Both the position numbers and the translations under genes were made by a program. The notes below the pieces were generated by a model that saw only the letters and a list, made by a program, of their open reading frames with translations, was not told the origin of the DNA and made no database searches. 64,000 nucleotides of DNA from Setophaga petechia (lineage: Eukaryota > Chordata > Aves > Passeriformes > Parulidae), in assembly GCA_024362935.1 (NCBI GenBank), contig JANCRA010000122.1:1353501-1417500 (forward strand), written 5' to 3'. Positions 36,179 to 45,769 of this stretch are shown here, in pieces; position 1 is the first letter of the stretch; the number at the start of each line of letters is the position of its first letter.

Positions 36179-36606
36179 TGAGACAGAGTGAAAAACCCCC
36201 AAAGCAGAAATCCCTTTTGAATTAAGTTAAAAGTCTAAAAGAGTAAAAAGTCTGTAAGCTAAAGCTGAAAAGAAAACTGCAAGACAGAGATACTGAAGAG
36301 ATTGATAAAGAAAAACAAAGACTAAAACAAGACCAGGACAACCTGACCTAAGAATTCCTTTTGATAAAGAAGAACTAGCAGCAAATGTCACGAGAAGTCC
36401 ATAAAAATGAATATGTATGAGCCTACTGTGAAACTGTATGCATATGTATATAGAAGAGAAATAAAAGGAGACCTGAAGTTCTCGGGGGTAGGCATGCCCT
36501 TTTAGTACCTGTGGGGTACGCATGCGTCCAGCGCTGCAATAAACACATACCGGTTCTATACAACTTTGTAAAAGTTGTCTAGTTCTCTTCTTTTCTCCGC
36601 AAAACA
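36179..36606 (+). mobile_element. 3' LTR of the 6.5-kb provirus
   Basis: It starts TGAGACAGAGTG directly after the polypurine tract AGGAAAGGGGGGAA (36165-36178) and ends AAAACA before CCAC. AATAAA is at 36539-36544. A minus-strand 485-codon frame that enters it (36227-37684) is a composition artefact of the neighbouring GC-rich repeats. Confidence 0.9.
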
Positions 36607-37742
36607 CCACCCCCCCCGCCACCGCCCAGCCCGCCGCTTCTCCCCCGCTACCCGCGAGTGCGGCCGCTCCCCCGCCCCCCCAATTCCCCTCGCCCCCTTT
36701 GCCGACGCAGCGCCGGTGGTGCCCAAGTCCCGTCGCTGCTGCGACTTCGCAGCGCCCTGCGGCTCCCGGATCTGCGGGGCCGCGCCGGCGACCCCAGCGC
36801 CCCTTGTGCACGCTGCCGCCCGCCCCGCGCCCCCCCCCCCGTGCCAAGCCCGCCTGGCGCGGCCGCGCTGGCGTCCCCAGCGCCCCCCCCCCCGTGCCAA
36901 GCCCGCCTGGCGCGGCCGCGCTGGCGACCCCAGCGCCCCTTGTGCACGCTGCCGCGCCCCCCCCCCCCCCCTCCCCCGGCGCACACGCCGAGCTGCCCAC
37001 GCTCCCTGCGGCGGGGCAGACGCCCACGGCTGACCCTGTCCCTGCCGGCGTTTCGCCGCAATCCCCCGGTCCCGGTACAGCACCGCTTGAGCTGGAACCG
37101 GCGCGCCCCAGCCCGCCCAGCCGCCCCGTGCCGGTGCCGCGGCGTGGCTGCGCGCCTGCCGCCGCTCCAGCCCAGCCTCCTCTTAGCGCCGTCCCTGCCC
37201 GCGGGGCCGGCAGCCACCCCAGCCCGGCCCAGCCGCTGCACGCCGCGTTCCAGCCGCCACCGGGTCTGTACACGGCAGCACATCCGGCGAATGCCGCAGC
37301 GCCTTTCATGTATCCTTCCGCGTCTCTGGCTCTGCCGGGACTTGAGGACCCGGGCACGGCCGCATCACCGAGAGATCCCTCCGCATCACCGAGAGATCCG
37401 GCCGCATCACCGAGAGATCCGGCCGCATCACCGAGAGATCCCTCCGCATCACCGAGAGATCCGGCCGCATCACCGAGAGATCCCTCCGCATCACCGAGAG
37501 ATCCGGCCGCATCACCGAGAGATCCCTCCGCATCACCGAGAGATCCGGCCGCATCACCGAGAGATCCGGCCGCATCACCGAGAGATCCGGCCGCGTCACC
37601 GAGAGATCCCTCCGCGTCACCGAGAGATCCGGCCGCGTCACCGAGACATCCGGCCGCATCACCGGCAGGTTCCCTCCGCATCATGATACGGGCACAACCG
37701 ATACCTAATATCCCTCCGCGTTTTCGCCTTCCACACTCCTAG
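36607..37742 (+). pseudogene. Proline-rich Gag region of the older provirus with a 14-unit heptad repeat
   Basis: The plus frame ending at 37742 is open from 36609 and extremely Pro/Ala-rich. It contains a PSAPP motif (within GVPSAPPPVPSPP near 36870) of the kind retroviruses use to recruit TSG101. From about 37362 to 37660 fourteen 21-bp repeats encode SPRDPAA or SPRDPSA heptads, the last being SPRHPAA. The frame ends at TAG (37740-37742), and capsid resumes in another frame by 37787. Position upstream of capsid and the late-domain motif suggest the Gag linker, but the heptad array itself is unfamiliar. The alternative, a cellular low-complexity sequence captured by the virus, cannot be excluded. 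Confidence 0.6.
37360..37665 (+). repeat. 21-bp tandem repeat, 14 units
   Basis: The unit GCATCACCGAGAGATCCGGCC alternates with a version ending in CCTCC. The length is a multiple of three, so the heptad is kept in frame in all copies, with variation mainly Ala/Ser at one site. Confidence 0.92.
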
Positions 37743-37883
37743 CACCGAGTGGGACTACTTTGTGTCACGATTCGTCCGCACAGTGACATCCACGCACACA
37801 AACCGTGCAGCGAGGAGGGAGAGGCTGGGATATGACAGCTGCTTTAATAAATACAGAACAGACAGAGAATTATTTTGCCCCTG

Positions 37884-38498
37884 TGTGAAAAATGCATGTA
37901 TTTTATGATTGGCTTTTCGCAAATATTAAAATGAATATTATATGTGTTGTGTTAGAAAGTAATGCTGTATTAATTCTCTTAAGTACCGTGTTAAATACAG
38001 TTTCAGGTTATAAAAATTGTTAAAATAGAAACTGTGCTATGTAGGATGCTTTGTTTAACAGAAGTGACTCGCAGCGAGACAGCAGCCACAGGAGACCTAA
38101 ATCTTTCAGAGAAAAGGAACTTATTGCCTTCTTATAAGAAGAAACTAACTTCTTCCCGCCTTGAAGGCACTGCTAGGATTAGAAGGAAGAAGTTGACAAT
38201 GACCAGACAGAATCCTGTGTTTGAATGGAATTTATGCATCATGTATGAAGTGTATGAATACGCAACGGGCTATTGTTCTTAAGGGTTAATCCTTTGTTAG
38301 CAGGGGTCCTTTTTCAAGCTCGTGATGCCCAGAAAAAGGTACCCGGACATCCGTAACTCTTTGCTTTTATTGTCTCATATTGTCCTAATTTAAATTGTCC
38401 AAATTATTATTACTCTAATTGTATTACTATTTTTATAACCATTTTATTACAATTAAACTTTTAAAAATTTCAAAAGCAAGTGATTGGCATTTTTCACA
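37884..38498 (+). mobile_element. Solo LTR (ERVK-type) inserted in the older provirus gag
   Basis: A 615-bp element runs from TGTGAAAAATGC to TTTTTCACA with 5-bp CCCTG duplications on each side (37879-37883 and 38499-38503). Removing it joins an open frame (from 37787) to the capsid frame without a stop, which proves insertion into coding sequence. Its 3' end is repeated at 44941-44991. The sequence resembles LTRs abundant in songbird genomes. Confidence 0.9.
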
Positions 38499-39546
38499 CC
38501 CTGCAAATGCCAACCCTTTGATCCCAACACAAAAGAATTTCGAAAAAGAACTGTTCCCAAATAGCTCCAGAGTCCCCCCAGTGTTTGGGACAGATTTCTC
38601 GACCCAAAAAGAGACACTAAACCCCGAAAATTTCCCAGCATTAGTCCCAAAATTAGAAAACTCACAAAAATCTTTTGATAATTTTCAACTAACAGACTGG
38701 GATGAAGTCAGGGGCCAGATTTCCAAAGAAGACAGTCTAAATCCTTTAGCTATGCCTGTGCTATTCAGCCAGCAAGCCAGTGGTCCTAGAACACGGGTGG
38801 CTTTCCCGCCTCGTGAGATAAAGGAACTGCGAAAGGCAATAAGGGACGATGGTATCTGCTCCCCATATTTTAAGCAACTGCTGAAAAGTACCCTGGAAGG
38901 ACATACAACCACACCAAATGACTGTAAAAATCCTGCTAGTATAATTCTTACAGACTCACAATATATGCTATGGGAGCTCAAATGGAAAAGACTGCTTACA
39001 GGGGTGAGAGCCACTTACAGACAAAGTACTGATGCAGACCTTTGCACCCTTGGCATGTCTAAGCTGACCGGTGACCCTTCTGATGATCAGAATGATAATC
39101 GAGTGAATGTACCCTAAACAGCATTAGATGACATTAAAAATATGGCTCGCAGAGCCTTTTTGCAAATTCAGCCTGCAGGAAGTTTTGAAAAAGCCTATAA
39201 TCTGATTAGCCAAGACTTGTCTGAATCATTTACCACATTTGTGGACCGGGTAATCCAAGCAGCAGAAAGACAATGTGGTGATGATATAGCTCACCCAATA
39301 ATGATACGGGACATTGTTGAAAATAACGCCAATGTAAGAGTTATCAAAGCCCTAGGAAAAGAAAAACTCACAGTGCCTGAAATGATTGATGCCTGCAACA
39401 AAACTGGGAGTCCACAGCAAGTGGCAATTATCCAGGCAAATGAACTTGGAAAAACTCTAGGAGAAAAAATTGAAAGGGCTCTTAGAGCTCAAACAGCACA
39501 AGCAGCTGCACAGGCAGCACAAACAGAAGCTTTACCTGTAAATTAA
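38499..39546 (+). pseudogene. Gag capsid region of the older provirus, betaretrovirus-like
   Basis: An open frame from 38500 contains FPPREIKELRKAIRDDG and TPNDCKNPASIILTDSQYML, features of a class II (beta-like) capsid N-terminal domain. After one in-frame TAA (39115-39117) the same frame continues through QPAGSFEKAYNLISQDLSES and FTTFVDRVIQAAERQ, a major-homology-region-like segment, and a C-terminal domain to 39546. The 5' part continues before the solo LTR from 37787. It ends in TAA with no nucleocapsid zinc knuckles, so it is truncated at the deletion that removed pol. It is nonfunctional as it stands. Confidence 0.82.
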
Positions 39547-39549
39547 CCA

Positions 39550-40670
39550 AAAATGAATGTCTGGGTTGCTTTAGCCAGGTCTGCAGGCTCCGATACCATC
39601 TGTCTATCTGACACAAGTCCTGACAAACCTTTTTCAACCTGTCTAGTTGGAGTACCTTTCCCAAAAAGATTTGATAATGGTACTCCTGATAAATATTGGC
39701 CATATGATGATCATCCCGTATCTCCAACTCCCAGCCAGAAACACCAAACTTATGTTGTTAATTCTAAAGCTGATAAATCTGACCTTCAAGAGCTAGAAAT
39801 CCTAGGCTCACTAAGTATGGATACCTGTTACTTCTTTCATTTCCTAGGAGAAGACGGCCCTCATTTAAACGCTACCCCATATCACCCAGCTTATAGCAAT
39901 ATGACTTCTCGGTGTAATCAAACTAAGTTCCTTTCGTATGATGAACCTCAGGCAGATCATTTTAACAAACTTCCGATTCGATTCCCTAGAGGAATCTGGC
40001 TTATCTATGGAGACAGGGCCTGGCAAGGTATACCCTCAAAAACAGATGGTGGCCCTTGTGCTTTGGGACAACTTTAAATAATTGCTCCCAGTGTCAAAGA
40101 GGTAGTCAAAAAGGAAAGCAGGAAGATTAGATCCTCCTGGGGACATCAATATGAAAGCAACTGTGATAGCGATTTTCACTCTTGGAACTCTGGAAAATCA
40201 ATTGTTGCAAGCATTTTTCTACCTCAGTGGGGTTCCTCAACTGCATTGACACAATTAAACAAGTTAGGGTGTTGGCTCAGCAGAGAAGGAAATGCCCCCT
40301 CTACTGCAATCAGTGATTTGTTGACAGATGAAGAAGCGGTCAGACATGCCACTTTACAAAACAGAGCTGCCATTGATTTTCTTTTACTAGCACATGGGCA
40401 CGGTTGTGAAGATTTTGAAGGATTGTGTTGTATGAACTTACCTGAGCATTCTGCTTCCATTCATAAACAGCTACAGAACCCAAAAGCTTTAACCAAATTA
40501 CAATAGGTGACCCATCACGGCTAGACAGTTTGCTTGACGATCAGAGCTTTTGCACCTTGCCTAAAGGAACTCTGTAAAACAGGCTCGATTATTCTAATAG
40601 TAATAATTGTAGTTTTATAGCAGTACCCTGTCTACTTCAGCGTGTGCAAAGAATTATGAGTAAGACAGTG
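39550..40670 (+). pseudogene. Env of the older provirus, alpharetrovirus-like, with stops and frameshift
   Basis: A surface-subunit piece opens at 39553 ([20 protein letters not shown]) and runs to TAA at 40075-40077. The same frame then continues without a stop through the subunit boundary to TAG at 40504-40506. The second part carries the alpharetroviral transmembrane signature LQNRAAIDFLLLAHGHGCED with a CX6CC cysteine cluster (CEDFEGLCC). A further TAG at 40524-40526 and a frameshift near 40618 break the hydrophobic anchor (SIILIVIIVVL) and the cytoplasmic tail (PCLLQRVQRIMSK). The signal peptide and much of the surface subunit are missing, since the frame begins seven bases after the gag stop. 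Confidence 0.82.
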
Positions 40671-40705
40671 TCTAATATCTTAGTTGTTTATCGGAATGGG
40701 GGAGA

Positions 40706-41344
40706 TGTTGGGGAAGATGAAACAGGAAAGCCTTATAAATATGACTGCCTGGCAAAATATCTTGAGAATATAGAAACTATAAGCAAGATTGAAATGAAAG
40801 CAAGTTTTGAGATCCCTCAGTTACTGAACAACAGGAAAACAATGGTGTGGCCGGCTGAAGGTGATCCCCTTTTGATGAAACAATACCCTCTGCCTGCAGA
40901 CAGCTCCAAGGGTCCGAGCAGACTCTACGAGCTTGGCAGAAGGGTCCAAAGAGGAGTTTTTAGGGTTTGAAATGTAACACAGTATGGTAATGTAGTGATT
41001 CTTACAGGCTGTATGGAAATGCTGTAGGATTTGTATCTTGTACTAGATTGGTTAGTGAGAATTAGAATATTCAACACAGAAGAAGATTTATTGTATTGTA
41101 ATGGGAACTTCACTCTCTTGCCCTTTTACTCGCTTACCCCTTTTTACTCTCTTATGCTTTTACTCTCTCCTGCTTTTACTCTCTCACCCTCTCTTCTCTC
41201 AGGCCTGCTCTGAGCTGTGGCTGGCAGCTCCCAGCAGGCCCCTGCCCCCAGGCCCTTTGCAATAAACCCCAAGTTCCACGACCTGGCTTCAGAGATCTCT
41301 CGTCTCCGTCCGTCCCGACCGTGCTACCCCCCGATGCTCCTACA
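40706..41344 (+). mobile_element. 3' LTR of the older provirus
   Basis: It begins TGTTGGGGAAGATG directly after the purine tract AATGGGGGAGA and ends GCTCCTACA, a TG...CA element of 639 bp. It has AATAAA at 41261-41266 and a pyrimidine-rich region at 41110-41200. It is of a different family from the LTRs at 30093 and 37884, consistent with three separate ERV insertions. No matching 5' LTR is in the window. Confidence 0.85.
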
Positions 41345-42432
41345 GGTAGAAACTCACTCACTAGCAAGGAAAAATCCTTCCAAAGCATTTTTTTCTATTT
41401 TTATCCTCTGAGTGTCCAACTTCTTTTGCTAAATTTCTACAGATTGGAGCTCCAATTACCATTTCTGACCAGTGCAGGGACAAATGATGAAACATTCCTG
41501 AGTTATTCTTACTCTTCATCTTATGGAAGTACCAGTCAGCACTAAATTTGCAGTATCTAACCAAAGTAGATATTTCACAGAAAAGCACTTTCCATAGAAA
41601 TATTGAAAAACTATAGATTGAGGTAAAACCATCAAGTTTCTGCCCTCACTGGTGCAAAGTCACATGTTGTTTGAAGAGCATGAATTTTCTAAAGATGTGT
41701 AAATGTGTCATTTGGACCACAGGAGACAAAGCAGGGTTCAAACACTGTGCAAAGTTAGCGTTAGACAGTTAGTGTTAGAAGTTAACAAACACAAGGTTCA
41801 TCAACCTTGCAATGGAAGCTTGCAGAAACCTTTCAAGGCTCATCCAGTAAAGCCCTGTGGCACTTTGTTCTTTCCCCTCCTCCCAAATCTCCATCTGTCT
41901 GAACCAGCATCAGCAGGGAATTTTGCATGGAAGCTTGCCAAATAAAATAGCTATATCATCTGCCATTAGTTTTAGAGAGTTCTTCAAAAACAGGTTGAAA
42001 ATTATTTTATCTATTATTTTTTAGCAGTGTCCTAAGTTAGGGATGGGCCAAGTCTTGTGACTTTGTCTCACAGAAAGGTGGTTCATGTGTCCTTTAATAT
42101 CATATGTGCAAATATTTCCAATCTGCATTCTGCCTTATCAGAAGGCTAATTAATGACTTTATTATACTATATTACATCTAAACTGAATCTGCCAAGTACT
42201 CAACCCTGCACACACCGCACACAACTCGTGACTGTCACCCAACAGTCCTGACACACACACGCTTGGCCCTGACAGGCCAGGGAAACAAAACACCATCACT
42301 TTGGGTAAACAATCTCCACGTGGCATTCTACTTTGGCACAAACACAGGCACGGCAAATGAGATAAGAATTGTTTTTCCTTCCTTTTCTCCGTGAAGAGAA
42401 ATGTGGTGACAGGTGCACCCTTGCCTCCAGGG
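41345..42432. other. Intergenic sequence without recognised features
   Basis: Mixed-composition sequence has only chance frames. No repeat family or exon is evident apart from the CR1 scrap that follows. Confidence 0.6.
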
Positions 42433-42490
42433 CAAAGAATCACGGAACGGTTTGGGTGGGAAGGGACCTTGAAGGTTTATCTTTGATTTA
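42433..42490 (-). mobile_element. CR1 LINE tail remnant
   Basis: About 55 bp containing AATCACGGAACGGTTTGGGT and GGGAAGGGACCTTGAAGG match the terminal CR1 segment in reverse orientation. It is too short to classify further. Confidence 0.6.
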
Positions 42491-42956
42491 TCCAACACTT
42501 CAACAGGGAAGAGTGGGCTCATCTGCTTCAGAGCTGCTTGCTTTTCTCACACCTTTCACAAGCAAAGCCTGAAGCAAACCCTCCCAAGTTGCCCTATGGA
42601 CCAGGGGACCCCTGAGCACTCGGCGATGGCTGCCGGCAAAACCTCAAACTTTTACTCACACAGGGACAAGGCCGTGTATGCAGTCATAACCCAGATTCAC
42701 TTTTTCAGACAGTAGCCTCGAACTTCCTTTGTTCTCTCTGCAGGCCTTTCTGCAAGCACACCAATTAACAGACTACACAAGTTTCACCAGCAGACTTCAG
42801 CTAAATCCAAAATTGGTTTCTACCCCAAGTAAAATTTCCAACCCCCGCCTCACCTGCGATGTTTGGAATTTTAGGAGGTGGCAGCCCACTCGAGATCAAA
42901 GGTCCCGGGCAGGGTGCAGGCCCACAGACACAAATGCCATCCCTTTTCCACGGGAA

Positions 42957-43052
42957 ACAAAACCCATCACCCCAGTTTCCTTACATCAGTTTGCCGGAGA
43001 CGTTCGGCGCTCCCAGGTCACTCAGAGTTCTCGTTGGCCGCAGACTCGGCCT
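42957..43052 (+). repeat. Copy 1 of a dispersed ~95-bp repeat
   Basis: It shares the order CACCCC..TTTCCT..CAGTTTGC.GGAG..GTT.GGC.CTCCCAGG..GAGTTCTCG with 49160-49258 and 49285-49382. Function is unknown. Confidence 0.6.
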
Positions 43053-43057
43053 TGGAG

Positions 43058-43935
43058 TTATGGAGTTATGCTTCCTCCTAACACTTACCTCCTCACCTCA
43101 GCTCCCCTCCTGCTGTGTCCCCTTCTCCACCCCTAACCCTATTCTATTTTCCAGCCCGCCCTTGCTCCATCCCTCACTCCGCCCTTAACCCGTCCCACCA
43201 CAATTCCTGCTCCATCCATTACTTCACCCACCGCCCCCTGCGAGTCCCCTCCAGCAGCACGCAGGAGCCCGAACCCTTGGGGGACAGCGCAGTTCTCGCA
43301 GCAGGACAGCACCCACGTAAGACAGGCAGGGACAACGTCTGTGGGCTGCAGGGTGTCACAAGGGGCTGAGGGGAGGGGGCTGGAGGGTGACACAGAGGAT
43401 GGGGGGAGCTGACAGGCAGAAGGGAGCTTTAGGAGCAACTGGGGGGCTCCAGGGTGGCACAGAGATGCTGAGAGGCTGAGAGCAGGGAACTTGAGGGTGA
43501 CAAGAAGAGGGTGAGGGGAAGCAGATGCCTTGAGGGGCAAAGTGGGGGCTGCTTGAGGGTGACAGGTGAGCCAGCCCTCACACCACCCCTAACCTTAGCC
43601 TAAAAACCACCCCTAACCAGGTGGAGAGTGCACGGTGGAGGTCAGGGGGCCAAGGGACAATGTTAGAGGTCTCGGGGTGGCACACAGACATTGTGGGCTG
43701 AGGGGCAAGGAGGGGGAGGCTTGACAGACGGAGAGCTCACACTGAGGGTTAGGGGTACAAGGGACACAGGGTACCAGGCAGGGTTAGGGTACAGGTGCAG
43801 CAGCCCTCAACCCAACCCCAAGGTCACCCTAAACAGCACCCCTAGGACCCCGGCTTTCCCCAACAGCAGCCCAAGGCAGTAACCCCAATGCTGGGACAGC
43901 CCCCAGAACTCTCCCAGCAGCTGCAGGCAGCAACC

Positions 43936-43940
<5 letters not shown>
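43058..43940 (+). repeat. Segmental duplication, copy 1
   Basis: Nearly identical to 46838-47696 over the whole length. Both begin TTATGGAGTTATGCTTCCTC and end CAGCAACCCTAAT. Copy 1 has an extra ~22 bp at about 43161 and a few substitutions. It includes CCCTAACC-type telomere-like words (43131-43138 and 43588-43615) and a degenerate minisatellite with GAGGGTGACA words (43330-43560). Confidence 0.92.
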
Positions 43941-43994
<54 letters not shown>

Positions 43995-44004
43995 ATATGT
44001 ATAT
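43939..44004. repeat. (AT)n microsatellite
   Basis: About 50 bp of perfect AT dinucleotides are followed by imperfect GTATGTATAT. It sits exactly at the end of duplication copy 1, where copy 2 instead continues with AAAAAGGTAGC. Confidence 0.95.
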
Positions 44005-44541
44005 CCCCCCCTCACACCTCCACTACCACCCTGAAAAGTGTAGTCTCTTCCTGCGTCTGGCAACTCTGAAATCCCACATCGCTGTTGCACCACAACTACA
44101 GACCTTGAATCAACTTTCTCCTACCAAAAGGCTGACTCTTAAAATATCAGAAATCTGTCAGATCTTGAATCTGACAGGCTATGCTCTTGTCTGGAGTAGC
44201 CTTGCCAGCATCTCCTGATTCCAAATTCCAGGTCAAGAAAGGCCTCTTTCATTCTCCCACAACATGTACCCAAATTCCATTCACTGCATCTCAGGCAGAA
44301 TTTTCAAGGACAAAAATCAAACCCACAGTGTAGCCTCCAACTTTTGGGCAAACCTTTCTTCAGAGTAACTAGAGTGATCTGGATCCCTTGCAGTGGTAAC
44401 TTTCTTCAGAAATAGCTCAGCATTTGAATGAAGTGAGAGGAATGGCCCGGCAGGTCATGTGGAGTAGGTGAATGCTTATGGGCGTAGTGGACATCTTGTT
44501 TCTTTGTTTTTTTGGGTGCCACAGGAAATGGTGTGCAATAG

Positions 44542-44796
44542 GTGAGTGGAGTACAGTCCACTAGTGAGGACAGAATTTTTGTGGAAGAGGTCCGCGTTGA
44601 CTGGCATGACCTCCAGCCCCGTGTTTTTACAAATCATGAAGAAGCACCTACTGCTGATGGCAGCAGCATCCCAGTTAAATCGATGTTCCAGTGCGTGTCC
44701 GACCTCCTCCGGCGGCATCTTTCCAGGGGCAGAGTGGTTTTTCTGCGTATGGCAGTCTCGCATCCTACGGTCACGCCGTGTTCCGTGAGCCTGTGA
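44542..44796 (+). other. Unrecognised 84-codon open frame
   Basis: The plus frame starts at 44542 and includes DRIFVEEVRVDWHDLQPRVF and DGSSIPVKSMFQCVSDLLRR, which has the look of a folded, charged and helical segment. I recognise no family. Upstream, TTTTTTTGGGTGCCACAG is a plausible splice acceptor at 44524. Overlapping frames on both strands are also open, so this may be chance. Confidence 0.25.
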
Positions 44797-44799
44797 GTG

Positions 44800-44940
44800 C
44801 TCGGGGTGGAGCCGCAGAAGCTCAGCGCCCCGCCGCTACTGCGGCCCCGCGGGGCCCCGCCCCAGCGCGCCCCGTGCCGCTACGGGCCGGCTCAGCCGCC
44901 GCTGTCGGGCGGGGATCCCGCGCCGCCCCCCACGCAGCCC
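44800..44940. other. Short GC-rich CpG-dense block
   Basis: About 140 bp of very high G+C with many CpGs directly abuts the LTR remnant at 44941. It could be a small CpG island or part of a proline-rich viral linker. No gene is assigned. Confidence 0.4.
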
Positions 44941-44991
44941 TTACTGTTAAACTTTTAAAATTTTTAAAACAAGTGATTGGTGCTTTTCACA
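44941..44991 (+). mobile_element. 3'-end fragment of an ERVK-type LTR
   Basis: TTAAACTTTTAAAATTTTTA, then AACAAGTGATTGGTGCTTTT and CACA, match the last ~50 bp of the solo LTR at 37884-38498. Confidence 0.75.
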
Positions 44992-45769
44992 AGATCAATC
45001 CTGCCTCCTTTTCACAGAATTGTTGTAACGAGTCATCAGCTTTTAGCCAGCTTCAGTTCAGTTCCTTTTCCACGAATTTTTTGGTTGTTTTGATCCTGAA
45101 CTTGCCAAACCCTTAAGTTTGCTAAATTAACCCCGAGAAGGTTCTACAAGCCAATGCTGAGGTGATTGGGGATTGGATAGTTAGGATCTTATGGCCCTTC
45201 AAGGGTTGCGTCCACCCCCTGATTTTGGTGCCAAGGGAAACTCCAAGTTAACGCGGATCAAAATAGGAAACAGTTCCCTCATCAAAGTCAGCTTTCCAAA
45301 CCTCTGTTCAGGATCCAAAAGAAATGGGAATGCCCTTGGAAAAAAGGTGCTTTTGAGACAAAGCAAGCTTAAAATGCCTGTAAGCAGGAAATCCGGGAGA
45401 AATGGCTGCTGGCATCCTGGGCTTGCCAGGCAGGTTTTGTACTTGATTGAAAGGCAGTTTTCCTGCCTCTGCATGGGGTGGCACCTGCATCCCCCTGGAA
45501 AGGGGGAGAGAAATAATTCCCCTCCTTCCCTGGCGCAGCCCTGGAGGGGGAGCAGCTTGCCCTTACCCTGGAGTTATCCTGCTCCTGCCCAGCATCCCTC
45601 TGGTACCCTCATGTGCTTCCCAAGCTCCCAGCACTGATGGATCCAAACAAGGAGAACAATCCGGGTTCCTTCTCTTCTCCATCCTTGATGTTCCTGGGCC
45701 CTGGATCTCCCTGGCATTTTGTCTTCTCTGGGGGTCCCCACGGATTATCTTTTCCCTAAGCTTTTATTT

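Larger units (their letters stand above)
30093..36606 (+). mobile_element. Provirus with two LTRs, gammaretrovirus-like (ERV1), heavily mutated
   Basis: A 6.5-kb provirus is bounded by near-identical LTRs and flanked by a 4-bp CCAC duplication (30089-30092 and 36607-36610), a length typical of gammaretroviral integration. Internal order is leader, unrecognisable gag, protease motif (32478-32512), RT remnants (32750-32930), integrase (33400-33980), an envelope-like region (34400-35750) and a polypurine tract. All frames carry many stops and frameshifts although the LTRs differ at only about eight places. Several conserved-Trp codons are TAG or TAA and many substitutions are of G-to-A type, which suggests editing during the last replication cycle rather than age. 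Confidence 0.88.

Noticed and set aside
36227..37684. 485-codon minus-strand frame
   Set aside because: It runs from the 21-bp repeat through GC-rich DNA into an LTR, opposite to the gag frame, and is composed of low-complexity Gly/Ala.
45191..45637. 148-codon plus-strand frame
   Set aside because: Overlapping frames are open on both strands and no domain is recognised. The region lies downstream of a decayed minus-strand gag.
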